From the NCBI GenBank assembly GCA_964057225.1, contig OZ059897.1, forward strand, positions 16,802,001 through 16,866,000: a DNA stretch of 64,000 nucleotides, given 5' to 3'. Under the pieces are notes generated by a model. That model searched no databases and had not been told where the DNA came from. It saw nothing but the letters and a program-made list of their open reading frames with translations. Positions 37,777 to 51,021 of the stretch are shown here, piece by piece (positions within the stretch are counted from its first letter, which is position 1; each line of letters starts with the position of its first letter). A program made the translations under genes and the position numbers. Source of the DNA: Auanema rhodensis (Eukaryota; Nematoda; Chromadorea; Rhabditida; Rhabditidae).

Positions 37777-40700
37777 GTAAAAGATTTGAGATTTTCTCTA
37801 TTCTCTGATGGTATTTGACGAAGAAAGAGAACTAAGAGATAAAGATAGCAAAGTTAAAATAACCTAATCCAGATCATATTCGAATTTTTACATAACAAAC
37901 ATATGCAAGAAATGAAGAAAATAAGAAAATAATTGCACAATACTAAGTTAAATATTCAATTATATTATCAAATTGTTCTAAATATATTGTTCTACTTTGC
38001 TGAAGTTCAACCTGTTATTTTAGAGCTAGCTTGAGTATATTTGTGTATAATTAAGCTTTTAAAGTTTCTTGATGCATAACATATTAATTTTCTCAGATTA
38101 TGCACTTTTTCCAGCAAAATAATGCACTCTCTTATTCGTTCTTTCTCTTTCTCATCAAATCTACCCAACCTATATGTGTATGGTGTATAAGAGTATGGTT
38201 GGTGACATAGCAACGAAAAGCTGAAGTGAAGAGTTCTAGTAGTCAATCAGTCTATTTAAATTGTTTTTTCTCTTTTTCTCTCCAAATTTCACTTATTCGC
38301 ATGATTTCGCTACAACTCTTTTCTTTCTCTAATCCATATCTCAGCATATTTCAAAAGCCAAAGAAATCATTAGCCAATTCTAATAATCTATCTCTTTCCA
38401 GACTGCTAGCCTAGCAACTAGCCAATGCTCTCGAGATCGATGCCACATGCTTCCAAGCACGCAGCTCTAATTCTGCATAAGGCGAGGAAGTTGCGACTTC
38501 ACACAACTTGAAAGCAGCTCCTCCCATGAAAATCTCTCGGAGACAAAAATGGGATACTCCAAAAAATGTGACAACTTTAATTTATTTTGTTTTTTTTTAT
38601 TTTTAAGATAGTATCTATTCCAGACCCAACTTATTTATGAAATATTATTCATTTAATATGTTTGATGTGTATATACAAACTTTGCTCTCTTTCTTTGCTA
38701 TTTATTTCTTTTCTTTTGGCCTTTTCTTTTCTGTCTTTCTAACGCCCTCCTCCATTCATTTCATGCATCTCCATAGCCCTGCTCTCTATTCACCATGGCG
38801 TACTCCAGCATATCTTTCTCTTATTCCTATTTTCTTTGGGCTCTCCCATTCTTTCTTTTTCCTTCGCACATCCTCCTCATTTCATGTTGAATCTCGTTTT
38901 CTCATTTTTAGTTTCAATCATTTTCAGATATTTCTTATGAAACATCATATGTGTTCTTTTATCTTGCTGATTGAGATTATGAGAGATAACCAAAAAACAC
39001 CTCATACACTTTCGATAGAAAACTGCTAGTGTTCACCTCACCAGAAGATATTGTTCAACTAGCATACCGATAGACAAGATTTCAAAGCAGAAAAAATTAA
39101 AAGCATTTGGGAGAGAACCATCCAGTTAGAAATAGAGATAGAAAAGAAAAGGAATGAGAAATAGAGCAGGAGGGAGAGAGCAGCGTTCAAGAGAGAAAGA
39201 CGGACTTGTATCTTTAAGCTCTTCCAGATTACCAGTCCAGTCATCCACTGCAAGCTTTCCCTTCATCTCTTTTTATTTCCCCCCTTCATTCCTCCTGTCT
39301 CATAGTCTGCTTCATCATTCCTCTGTTTCGCTTCAATTGGACTAGCTTCTTCCTTTGTTTAGTTCATCGTTGTCATTTTTCTTATCTATCTTCACTCACT
39401 TTTTCATCATAAAGCATCTATATATCAGTTATATCTTTCATATAAATATACATACATGATTATGAGTATACATAATAATCCCTTCATAGCTATATTTATA
39501 CATATATTTTTTTAGAAAACAAGACATAGAACGTATAAGATCAAAAGCCACATATTAAGAAACAATATATCTGATGCTATAATCGAATATCATTTTAAAC
39601 GAGCATTAATTTCTCTTCTCTCTTTCTTTCTTCCCCTCTTCTCTCCATCCCTCTCTCATTCCCTTCTTTTACTATTCATAATGCTGTGAGCAGCAATAGC
39701 AGTTACATCGAGTCTTGTATGGTCACTGATGAGTTGTCTCTCCATTTTCATTACTCTCTCATCTTTATCCCTTTCTCTTCTCTCTCTTTTCTCTTTTACT
39801 CTCTGATTACCCTTCATTCTCTGCTATAATGCTTCAATCCTACTGTTCTCGTCACTTTTTTCTGGTATTTCTTTTGTTATTATATTATATAATTTTTTGT
39901 ATATTTCCTACTCTTTCACCACCTTCACAAATTCAAATGAACCAAGACGGCTAAATGGAGTTTTTGTCATTCACTCAGCATTTTCCTAATCAATTGTGGG
40001 CAATGGGTTTTCTTTTCAACTTTATGCTCTAAGTTACTAAACGCATTTAAGTCGATTTTCTAAAGAAATAAAACGTTCATCAAGATAAGTTGTAATTTTG
40101 TAAAAAAAAATGCGATAGGAATAGGATATATGAAATGAGAGGGTGGTAAAATGAATGAATTAGGAAGGAAGAAATATGGAGACGAAATTTGAAAAGAAGG
40201 CAAGGAAAAAAGAAGAGTTTTTGATGAGAGAACGTGAAGAGACAAGACAATTCTTTGTTTTCTGGTCCATATGACTTCGAGCAACAAATGGGAAAACACA
40301 GAGAAGCTCCTATTCATTGCCCTTGGCATTGGTATGACATATAGGGCAATATATTGAAATTCGATACACACTAGGACCGCCGAAAGGGTATACTTTTTGG
40401 GTTTGTTGCTAATAAATATAAAACATTTTGATGGAGATGCTGAAAAGAGAATGCTATTTTAATTACATGCTGGATTTTCTGTTCTGACTTTTTTGTCTTT
40501 CCAACCAGTTAGAGCCGCTTAACCACACCATTTAAATTAAGCATTACATCTGGCTCACATTACGTCACACTGCACAATTGATTTTAAAGTGTAGAAACAC
40601 TAAAAATCAATGTTGAATGTCATATTTGAGTATATAAGCTTACATATTTCTGATGCCTACCTGGTTATACATTTCCTGCTCTAACATATTCGAAATGTAT

Positions 40701-41579
40701 ATAATCTGAATATTAAATTCATGTTATTTGTATATTCGTATTACTTAATTTCATAAGCTGTAAATTTTTGTTCTTCTTTAATTTTACTTATTGATAAGAT
40801 CTTAGGGCTTTTATACTTAGTTCACTTGTAACACGAGCTTTGGGATCAATATTGTTAAAACATCACCAGTTACACCTATACATACAAACAGACACACACG
40901 TACACTAACTCATTCTTCTTCCCAGAGTTATCTATCAGGTCACTTTAGCTATTGGGGCATTTGACGTCTTTTTCTTTATATAATCAGGCATGGAACTGAA
41001 AACTACTAGTAAATTCTTAAAACACTCAGTCCACGCTACACGATGAGTTGCAAATTTGTTAAGAATCATCATAGTACTAATAACTAATATGTTTCATTAT
41101 GTACACAATAATATTAACTTTTTCAAATTAATTTTTGAAAAAAAAATCATTCATTTTAGTTGCATTGTGCATAATGTGTAAGCATCTAAAATCGTTGCCA
41201 TTTGCTAACCATTCAAATTGCATTAGGAGTACTGGAGCACTATGCTTCAATAGTAGTTTTTCCGCTTCCTCCAACTCAAATGACGTATTTATATCAATTA
41301 TAAGACTTTTAAGTCTAATTAATAGGTTCTCGCTAATCTAAATCCTAATTTGGTTAATAACAGAAGATTGTATTCTCAATTATTAGTTTGTTCTTTAATT
41401 GCCTGCTACCCTTTTTCTTATATTTTCAAAACTTCAATTGTTTAGCTAATTCGATTTTTTATCATATTATTCGCAAATTCGAGAAAGCATGTGATAATAT
41501 GTACGTAATTTAGTTCGTTGTCCATCTAAAATATTGCTTAAGCAAGGGAATACATACCCTAGCACGTATAGAACTCAAT
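37777..41579. other. Non-coding stretch: intron or 3' flank of the paired-domain gene
   Basis: 3.8 kb of AT-rich, pyrimidine-rich sequence on the plus strand, with CT/TTC-rich runs (about 38690-38890, 39600-39830). Chance open frames arise from these runs. It is either a long intron of the paired-domain gene or its 3' flank. Confidence 0.4.
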
Positions 41580-43560
41580 ACCTCACAGATCATGTCAGGC
41601 TGTCATGAGGACAGTTTGGCAAATATTTAACTATGAAGAAACAGGAAATCCTGAGAACAATTGGTCAAATGATGTTGATGATGCTGATGATTATAACGCT
41701 ACTGATGGTGTTGAAGATGAACTCAAAAAAAGTGCTGATGAGGGAGGAGCAAGCATATGATGAACAAGTCTTTGACTAGTACTCCTACCTCATAAGCCAA
41801 ATAGGCTTCCAGCGGTCCTTTCATAAGTACAGCCTCCCAGTCGGCACATTTGTAATCGGTTTTCTCAACATAAATCTTTAGTGGAACTCTTCTTTAACAT
41901 ATGTAGTGCTTGACAACTGAATACTCAGCAAGATCTGTTATTTGCATTTCTACCTCTTATATCCACACCTTGATGATCTATCCTCGTATTGTTAAATGAA
42001 TTTTAACGGCATTCCAAGTTTCGTTGCTTTCATCTCTACAACAATAGCGCAGTCAGAAATTTCGGGAAGTTCGTGGATTCTATTATGGAAGAAAAGGCGG
42101 CTTTTCCATCTTCTTTGCTTGAATGAGTCGATATCCGCGAAGAAAGCATGCATAATTAATCCCGCACGGATTGGACCACCCAATTTTTCAAGTGCTAATA
42201 TTTCATTTTTACTTAACATAGCGCAGTTTAAACCAAGCGGGAAATTATTGAGTTTTAGCGCGCATTCTTCTGAAGCCTGAGCTTTTCTTATTTTTAGTTC
42301 TGATTTGCGATATGTGTCCAGGACAACTTAAGTCCGCAGGCACTTTTAGTGAGCTTAAAGTATTATGTTAACTCATCCTCGGAGCGGTAGAGTTTGACGA
42401 ATGCGTGACACTTTCCTGTTAATAATCTCATTCTTTGTAGTACATACTCCGTAGTTTATCATCTTATTGATTGTAGATATAAAAAGATCATGAAGTTCGC
42501 GGATTTTGAGAATTGACCCTCAATCCCTTCCTTGGTGTGATTAATATATATAATTCCTTAGTAAACCGGAAAATATTTTATTCCCTATAAAATCTTGTTA
42601 TTAACTTTATTCAACTATTTTTACTATATATTATATTGCGTGCGCTTCTATATTTTAGTTTAATATATTTTGTTATGTTGAACGAAGCACTATTGACATC
42701 TCAATAGTTGCCTCGGCTTGCCCGAACTCAAAATTACTAAGCAGTATTCCTTTTGTTGGCCAAGTTTTTTTAAGGAAGAAAGCTGGAAACAACAATTTGC
42801 ACAGGTGTCACAGATGTGCTGCGTTTTAATGTAGAATTTTTATCCTGCATCTGTCCTCTTGGCAGACAAAATGCAGTTATCGATTTTATTCTTTTCTTTC
42901 TTGTTTTCAAAGAGCTCGTGACCCTCTTTGGATAATGCTAAGCATCGCAACGCTTATGAACCTTGTGTGGTGTGGATTAGCAAAAATGATCATAATCGTT
43001 ATGTGTGTACGTTTCAGTGCCATTTTAAAAGTAGACGTTCCTTTTGATAGCATCTTATTTTGGAACTGCTTTCGTTGTAGTCGTGTTTTGTCTATTTGGT
43101 GCAGGTTTTCTCTAATTAGTCTGTAATGGCTTGCAAAAAGCGTTGTCATTGAATTTACTAAACACAGTAGTAGGGTAGTGTTCAAATGGGTATTAGGATA
43201 GTCAAAAACTGAGTTTGGCTAATTGTCTCTTGCCTCGAATGGATATTTCCATAGGCGCTTCTCAATGTTTCCGCATTCTTCCGTCTGTAATTTCAGCTGG
43301 CGTTCTCGCATTAGGTTCCCGTTAGGTGTCTTGAGCCTTCAGTTCATCAACCTAGTCTTTCATGTTCTATGAAGTGTCTGTTGTGAACTGGAGCAACTGT
43401 TGCAGGATAGTCTGCAATAAATTTATCTGTTCTTTGGAGGATATCCGATGATGGATAACTTACTCAACTGCTAACTTGGATTGTTATTTATGTCACTCGA
43501 GAATGGTAATTTTTTTAGTGAACATCTGCATAACAAGATTTATTTTTATCCTTTGCTCTA
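41580..43560 (-). mobile_element. Decayed retroelement remnant, BEL/Pao-like (tentative)
   Basis: This stretch has a higher GC content than its surroundings. Read on the minus strand it gives broken protein-like segments in shifting frames. First is a helical, charged segment (about 43460-43200). Next comes a Cys/His-spaced block resembling the gag zinc knuckles of BEL/Pao elements (about 43000-42780). Last is a better preserved stretch of about 75-110 aa (42330-41992, including LSKNEILALEKLGGPIRAG). Many stops and frame changes show it is dead. The order gag coil, knuckles, then pol side fits the minus strand. No LTRs or target duplications were identified. Class assignment is inference; the whole could be another degenerate element. 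Confidence 0.35.
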
Positions 43561-44103
43561 TTTATATAGGATACAGTCTGCCTATTGTTGTTCAAGATGA
43601 CAACTTTGTTCAGTAAGACAGATGCATTTCTCGAAGACTGCCAGCAATCTGATTTAAATATGTCTCAAATAGAATGAGATCTTTTCCAATCAGACAATTT
43701 CCTAAATGATTAGTGATCCTCACGTCGTTTTAAAATGGCCGTATTGGAGAATTTCAAATGCCCATATCTTGTTCAAAGCCCTACATAATGATGTTTGAAA
43801 GGCAATGTTCTTTCTGCTAGCTTTTTCTGCTACAGAAATAGCGAATATATTTTGTCTTATAGTTCACTTTTTTCATTTCATATTTGTTGTCTATTCTTTG
43901 CTTTCTTGCTGTTCCGAATCTTTTCATTATGTTGTGTTGAAGTAGCCACCTTGTTGATGATCCTTAATCTGCTTTGTTCTTCCACGAACCATAGGTGTAA
44001 ACCTGTTCGTTATATAAGCAGAGTTCGATCACAATCTTTTCTGGTCTCGACTAACTATACGCCCATTTTTTACTAGTTGACTTTTTTATTTCTCAAACTT
44101 TAG
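43561..44103. other. 5' flank of the permease gene
   Basis: About 0.54 kb, AT-rich, ending in an acceptor (CAAACTTTAG) at 44103 that defines the first permease exon by cis- or trans-splicing. No promoter motif recognised. Confidence 0.4.
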
Positions 44104-44113
44104 GTGTCGGGAT

Positions 44114-46185
44114 ATGGTGCATCGACAACACCAAACGCTTCTCCCCCCAGTGGAGGGCCAATTATCGGCTCAGCCATTTATGAATAATTGTTATTCTGAA
44201 ATGTGCATGAGTAATGGTGCTGTAGGTATGGTTGTCAATTTAGTTTTAATTCTTATTTTTTCATTTTCTAGCTCCCGCTTCGCATGAGAAAAAGCTAGGA
44301 TGGGTAGTCGCCGCCATATTTATCGTAGCCGACATGGTTGGAGGTGGCGTTGTGGCTATGCCTGTTGCTTTTAAAAAATCTGGTATATTGTTTCTTTACA
44401 GTTATTAACCGTCTAATCGTATTACAGGACTAGCTGCTGGAATTATTTTCATGATTGTAATTGCAATTATGTTCGAGTACACCGGATACCAATTAGGAGT
44501 TGTTTGGTGTAAGATGATGGAAAGGTCGTAAACTTAGATGATACTTTAATGGAAATATTGATGTTTTAGATTCCCTCATCTAGGAGTTTGTCGCAAGCCT
44601 TTTCCTGAAATGGCAAAACGCACCATGGGTCCAGGAATGCAGTAAGCCTTATTTTTAATTTCGACAAATTTTGCAATATTTTTTTGTAGGAGGTTCACAT
44701 CAGTTATGGGAAATATTACACTTTTCGGTATTTCTGTAGTGTACTTGCTGCTATCCTCGAAGATTTTACAGTACTTCGTTGATCAGTTCACAGATTTTGG
44801 AGTCGGTATCTGTCATGTAAGTTTCTTAACCTTTTGTCTATTTCAACTATTTTCTTTCTAGGTCATTGTTATTCTTGCAATAACTATTTTGCCTTTCACT
44901 TTTTTGAAGAGTCCTGGAGAATTCGCGTTAGTTATCAGAGCTCTTCCTTTTTCTTAAATTGTGTTTTTCTAGTGGTGTGATTGTAATCGCTATGATTACT
45001 ACTGTTGTTGCCGTTCTTTCAATTCTTCTTGGAATTTCAATGGATGCCCCTGAATGTTACAAAGCAGTTCGTTATCCGGAACAGGATGGAGGAACTGTTA
45101 TGCTCTCTCTTGGAATTTTCCTATTCTCCTTCTCTGGACACTATGTGTTCCCTACTATTCAACATGACATGAAAAACCCTCGTGATTTCACTAAGTCTGT
45201 CGTTGCTGGTTTCGGAGGTATGTTGTTTTAGAGACAAATATATTTTAATTCTTTAGGTGTTGTTCTTCTCTATATGCCTTTATCTGTTCTTGGATATACT
45301 GTATATGGAGATTCCCTGGACTCGTCTGTTATCACATCTATTCAAACCAGTTCTCTTCAGGTTAATTAGCAAAAATAAATTTTTAAAAATCAAATAATTT
45401 TTCAGCTTGGAGCTAACTTAATGATTGCCGTTCACTGTATTATGACTCTTGTAATCGTTATTAACCCGTTAAATCAAGAAGTTGAACATTATCTGAAGAT
45501 ATCTCATGGTAACTGACTCAAGTTGTTCTTAAATTCATAATAATTTGTAAAGGATTCGGTTATGGACGTGTAATAACCCGTACTGTTGTTCTTGTTCTGG
45601 TTCTTTTTGTTGGGCTCTCAGTTCCTGACTTTTCTCCGGTTATGAATATTGTCGGTATGTTTTTGTTGATTTTATCTCGTTTTCGCTGAATTTAACCATA
45701 CTTAGGTGCTTCCACTATTCCAATTGGTTGTGTTTTCCTTCCTTCTCTTTTCTATCTTTGGTGCGAAGCTACTGAAGAAGATGAATGGAGAAAGGGACAT
45801 ATTCCTTCTTTCAGAGAGTTAGCTTTTTAGCTTTTGTATTCTTCATTCAGTTGTAATGTTTTCTAGAGTCATTCGAAGAACGGACTCTACTGTTCTGATT
45901 ATTAACATGTTCATGCTTGGCATTGCTCTTGTTGGAGGATGTGTTGGAACTTATGTTGGAGTTGAAAAGCTGAAAGACGCAGAATTCTCTGCTCCTTGTT
46001 ACATTCGTCCTTTCCTTGAAGATGTCAGTACAACTGCTTTCTCCATTAGCCAGCGGTATGTTGAACCATAGTGTTTGTATATTTATTATTTTGTATTCAG
46101 CTGTTGTGGTGCTTATTGGAACATTAGTACTTATGGAACTCCAGAGATTTGTACGCCACGTACATTCAATGTAACATTGTCTTAA
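44114..46185 (+). CDS. Amino-acid permease, AAAP superfamily (SLC32/36/38-like)
   Basis: A multi-pass transporter for amino acids or related solutes. About a dozen exons join in phase to about 470 aa. The ATG at 44114 lies ten bases after an acceptor. After a short cytosolic N-terminus, TM1 reads [20 protein letters not shown] with the family's GGGVVAMP motif. Further hydrophobic segments follow: [69 protein letters not shown], and a TM6-like [20 protein letters not shown] with [11 protein letters not shown]. Then come [79 protein letters not shown] and a last TM ([20 protein letters not shown]). It ends [10 protein letters not shown] and stop at 46183. About 11 TM segments, as usual. The exact substrate cannot be told from sequence. 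The first exon is also open in a second frame. Confidence 0.85.
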
Positions 46186-47528
46186 ACGACGTTTTTGTAT
46201 CATGCCCAAATAGAAATCAGAGGGTTGGTTACTTACCGGTTTTAGTGTATTCTCGGTTTTTTTTACTTCGGTCTCGAGGATAACATAATAGAGATTTTTC
46301 AAATTTGAGCAATATCTTGCGTTTTTTTACGCTAACAGAGGAACTTATTTCAATTAATCCCGATTTTTCTTTCTTTCTCAAACTTTATGAAATTGTTCAT
46401 GTATTATTCCACACATCTAATCATCTATTAATCAATAATCTGAATTAGCAGGTAGTACTTCATCTTCTAGAGTTGATTATCTGTGCTTGTTTGAGGTATC
46501 ACTCTGGTGATATTCACTTCTGCATGCTCCATATCATTTTTATTTTGTATTTTCCTTTTTTTGAATTAACCTTTCATGACTTTGTGTACTAATTTTCTCC
46601 ATTCTGTCTAATACTCTACTATTTTAATGTCTTCTTTAAAAACTCATAATTTTTTTAAGCCTAACATGATGTTTCCATTTCTGATTCATTACTTTTTGTA
46701 ATTAGATATTTTCATGCATAGACACATTGTCTTTTGAAGGTTGGTTTTAATAAAACTTCTACCGTTTCCGTCATTTTTATGAAATTAAAGAAGAAAGAGT
46801 CATACATCCGGTTATGTCATACAATGCTGCTCAATTTTTCGCGGACTTACACTTATATACGATTCAAAAAATTTTTTTCATTTATGAGATTTTATTTTTT
46901 TTTAATCTGTTGAAATACTCGTATACGTTAGATAAATATCTTTATCTATTAGTTCGATGGAAATTTTAGATTGGCATGATTAAAAAGTACAACTATGGAT
47001 TGTTCTAAATAGCTAACTAGGAAAGATTTGAATCAAAATGAAATTTATTTTTGTAGGAGAAATATCAAATTGAAGTCAGATGTCAGGAGAGAAAGTGATA
47101 TGAGACATTAATCCGTGCTTGCTGCCTGATCATAACATAATCGAAAGGAAAGTTGTGGTTACTAATAAATTCAGATTTCTCACGTTTTTTGATCTAAAAT
47201 ATCAAGCATTGAATTTAAGTAGGGTATTTCAAGAGAGCTTAATCCAATTCATTTCAAAAACGATAACCCTTTTAATTCTTCAAGATGAAAATAATCCTTT
47301 TAATGTGAGAAGCATTTGAGCAAAAACATTTAAAATATTTCCCATTGCACAGATTGTTTTATTTTATTATGTTTGTTTTAAAAAAACTGTTTTTTTTTAT
47401 GTCCCATAAGAATTCTTCATTTAGAAATAGCACTAGTGAGAAAAAAATTGCGTTGTTATTATGATAAAGTGTTAAGCCATAGTTACTCTTAATAGAATGA
47501 AGCCAATTTCCACCAGCTATACGTAAGC

Positions 47529-47552
47529 ATATATATATATATATATATATAT
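47529..47552. repeat. (AT)n microsatellite
   Basis: About 24 bp of uninterrupted AT dinucleotides, directly visible. Confidence 0.85.
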
Positions 47553-49418
47553 AACATACATACTAGAGATGTTTATATAGTTTCTTCAGTTTAGTACAGA
47601 CATTGGAGTAATTCAACAATAGAATACAAAAAATTGATATGTTATCGCCATCCGCCGCATTCACACTCACACGTTCAAAAATTGAAAAGTCTTCTATGGA
47701 AGGAAAAAATGAAATTTCTTTCATTTTACAAGGGTTTTTGAAAGCAATTAATGATACAAATATTTAGTCATAACAAACATTACCCTTTTACAATTCTTCT
47801 ATCAGTTATAAGTATGTCGAACTCTTGTAAAATGCTGAATTGTAAGTATAATTGATATTAATATTTTAAGCTTATTAATGATTTGTTAATTATGTGTTTA
47901 AACTGATGTTCTAAGTATACATGGAATAACTTATTTTATTTCGAAGTTTGAATTTGAAGTAATCATGAGTTTAAATATTCTAATTAACTTATTGTGGAAA
48001 ATTCATGATGTACCTCATTTTCAAGTATACATAACAGAAAACGGTCATTCATTGGTATTTGGAATGCTTTAGACGGTGGATGTTCTTTTCGATGAAGAAA
48101 AATAGAAAACAATTTAGTAAAAGTTTATTTCTTTGTGCCATATAGTTAGTTGTTCGAAGAAAATCAATGTAAATACATCAATGTAGAAGAAAAATAAGTT
48201 TCAAAAAATTATTTGAGAAGCTTTGTTATTCTGTTTTTTTTTGTTGTTTCAAGATTAATTCATTTTTAATTTAGTTTTATTTAATTACTATGTAATTCAA
48301 GTTTGAATTGCCTTTTGTGAATGTCAATGTATAACAAGTAGTGATTTTTAAAACTCCAATGCATTCCCTGTTTCCAATAGTAAGAAGAAAGAGAAGAATC
48401 GCTATTTGTTCTATAAACCAATATCAGTTTGTATAACTTATAACAAAAATAATATTTTCACTATTCGGTTTATAAATATCTCAAAATATTTTATAGCTAC
48501 ATGTTGAGGTAAAATGATGCATTCAAACAAGATTTTGTAAGCTATTACAAGCATCGTATATCTTATTGTTAATCTTCTGTTAACGTCTACAAAAATACAA
48601 GACATCAATATTAGAAACTTAACATCTTTTCATACATTGTTATCATGCATTATAATATTATTAGCTCACTATTTGTACTGATTAAGATTTTTTCTCATAT
48701 TTCTTTCATCCCACTCTTTGATATTAATATGTCAAAGTGTCGATCCTCAATATATTTTATTATTATAGATTTAGACAAATATGTAATTGCTACTTGATCA
48801 TTTATGATCCCTGGCTTCTTTAGCAATTCTAAAAAAGAAAAATGAGCTAATATGTTTGCCTTATTTTCTCCATTTTCTATATTTTACAATTCCTTATAGC
48901 TCCGCCTTATTCATTGTGAGCATTAGGTTTGTAAGCACGCAACTGTACAATGAGACGATGAGATCTAATTCATCTCTATGTAATACTTCAAATATTTCAA
49001 AGCTGCTTAACTTCATTTTTATTGAAAAAATTAAAACTTACTTCATGTTGCATAACCATATTTGTCCGAATAGCCTAACAGTACTCAACAGACAAAAAAT
49101 CGTAGTTACATGAAACTTTGTATTTTCAGAATATTGGACACAAATCTCTTATTTTCTTGAAAGTTTTCATATAACTCATATGAAATGTAATAGCTCGTAT
49201 TACCATTATCTTCACAATTCACTTCCAAATACATCCATAGATCTTTCATTATTCTATAATATGCTTTAAAGTTAACTTTTCAATTTAATTTTAGTTTTCC
49301 ATATTCTTTCTATTGTAATGTATTTATAGTTTTATATTTGTTTATCAATTATTTCTGTTTCCGTAAAAAAAAATAATAATGAAATAAGTTCATAAATTGA
49401 AAGATTTTTAACCACATA

Positions 49419-49462
49419 TTATACATATATGTATATTATATAATATATAATATAATATATAA
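49419..49462. repeat. AT-only low-complexity block
   Basis: A run composed almost only of A and T with TATAT/ATAATATA units, partly self-complementary. No further structure recognised. Confidence 0.7.
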
Positions 49463-50360
49463 ATACAAGGAACGGAATTAACAGCGGTGAATAAAAGAAA
49501 ATCCATTCTATCTATCTACTTATCCATAAGTAAAGATATTTTTAAGTTCATTTTCAAAAAAAACTTAGATGTATAATGCGACAGTTGTAAAAGAATATCT
49601 TATACTCATATAAGTTAACCACCCCACCAATCAACTTTATACATATTTGGATTAAAGTTTCAGAAGCTGAAAGTCGTTAATAGAATGAAACTCTATAAGA
49701 TCTATACTTCTCATGATATTTTTTTCCGGCTCATCCTCAGTCAATCCTGATACATCATTCTAGGAGTTGCTCAAATTTCTTTAATGCTTAAATTTTTTTA
49801 TTAAACTATTCTCAATACTTCTATTTTAATCGTTAGAGAATGAAATTCTTACATGTATGTATATACCTGGATATTTTTAACTAAAAACATTTTTTGAACG
49901 ATTTGTGAAACTATAAGATTACTAACATGAGAAAGCTGATGTCAATTTAGAGAACGAAATTATTTTACGTCACCAATGTTTCTTGGATAGAATAACCACA
50001 AAACTTTTTCAAATTATTTAATGTCTAGCTTGAAAATCTGCAGACAGATTATTTTGTAATGTTATTCCACAGTCTCAAAACGGTTATTCTATTTGATTTT
50101 TGACATTTTAAATATAAAGTATCAGCCTCATTTCTGTTTTTCCAATCCATCTATAACTTATTTAAAGTATATTTTTGCTTTATATGTAGTTGATACAAAG
50201 TTCCGCATCCTTATAGTTTTTTATCCATGTTCTGCACTTATCTATGAAGCTTTATGATTAAAAGGCTTATTATAGATCGCATTTTCACCTCAGTCATCGT
50301 CTCATCTCCATTTCTTGAGATTATTTTTACAGATCGTTAGGTTGTCTTGAATTTTATAAC

Positions 50361-50382
50361 TATATATATATATATATATATA
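50361..50382. repeat. (TA)n microsatellite
   Basis: About 22 bp of uninterrupted TA dinucleotides, directly visible. Confidence 0.85.
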
Positions 50383-50823
50383 AATATATACATGTATATT
50401 ACAAATCAAATTACCGTTTTTTAACCTACTGCTTTTTTCAGTAATATAAGTACTACGTAATGTATTTTCATTTTTAACTTTGTAAGCAGAAATTGTATTC
50501 AATCATCGTATATCATATATACAAAATTATTTGTCATTTCTTTTTTAATTTTTTATCTCGTTATATTTATTCTTTTTTTGCTTTTACCACTTATGCACTT
50601 CTTTTATTTTATTTAGATTGAATCTATACATGTTTACATTCACATAATTAAATTTTCTTTTCAATTCATTATCGCTTATTATAACAAACCCTTTCATGCT
50701 TGTGTACTAGTTCTCTTTTTTTAATATAGACGCAGTCTAGTTCATCTCTGTCTTCATATCTAATCATAAAACATTTCAAACGGCATCCTTCGCAGACTGA
50801 TATGAACTTTTTCCAGAATAGCT

Positions 50824-51021
50824 ATGAACCGCTGGCTAATCGCTTTCGTTTTGGTTTCTGTAGTTTTGGGACAAAGCACTACTCCCTTAAATTATGTGGC
50901 TCTTCGAAGAGTTCGTGCCATTGCAGCCCCTTCATTCAATTCCTGGTGTATATTCTATCCAGAACGATGTCGTATGCTTCAACTTCATTCTGGCACGAAA
51001 CGTCGTTACAAATTTTTTTGA
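50824..51021 (+). CDS. Secreted peptide precursor with Cys-x6-Cys ring between dibasic sites (candidate neuropeptide)
   Basis: A 65-aa single-exon frame. The ATG lies eight bases after a TTTTTCCAG acceptor (trans-splice candidate). Residues 1-16 (MNRWLIAFVLVSVVLG) form a clear signal peptide. Arg28-Arg29 and Lys59-Arg60-Arg61 are proprotein-convertase sites. The peptide between them (residues 30-58) contains SWCIFYPERCRML, with Cys42 and Cys49 spaced by six residues, fit for one disulfide ring. This spacing, with an aromatic/hydrophobic C-x-F-x-P pattern, recalls insect allatostatin-C (CYFNPISC). No Gly precedes the second cleavage site, so no C-terminal amide is expected. A poly(A) signal follows at 51225-51230. 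I do not recognise a named orthologue; the role as a neuropeptide or hormone is inferred. Confidence 0.65.
   Translation: MNRWLIAFVLVSVVLGQSTTPLNYVALRRVRAIAAPSFNSWCIFYPERCRMLQLHSGTKRRYKFF

Larger units (their letters stand above)
46186..50823. other. 4.6 kb AT-rich region without recognised genes
   Basis: It begins with the permease 3' flank (AATAAA at 46749-46754). The rest is AT-rich, with TA microsatellites at about 47529-47552, 49419-49462 and 50361-50382. Open frames of 60-150 codons occur but lack homology features and are probably chance. It ends with the promoter and TTTTTCCAG acceptor of the peptide gene. No RNA genes recognised. Confidence 0.45.

Noticed and set aside
38637-39029. 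130-codon open frame, Phe/Ser/Leu-rich, looking like membrane segments
   Set aside because: The composition follows from the TTC/CTT-rich DNA; no conserved motif.
45847-46302. 151-codon frame on the minus strand
   Set aside because: Antisense shadow of the last permease exons, which read clearly on the plus strand.
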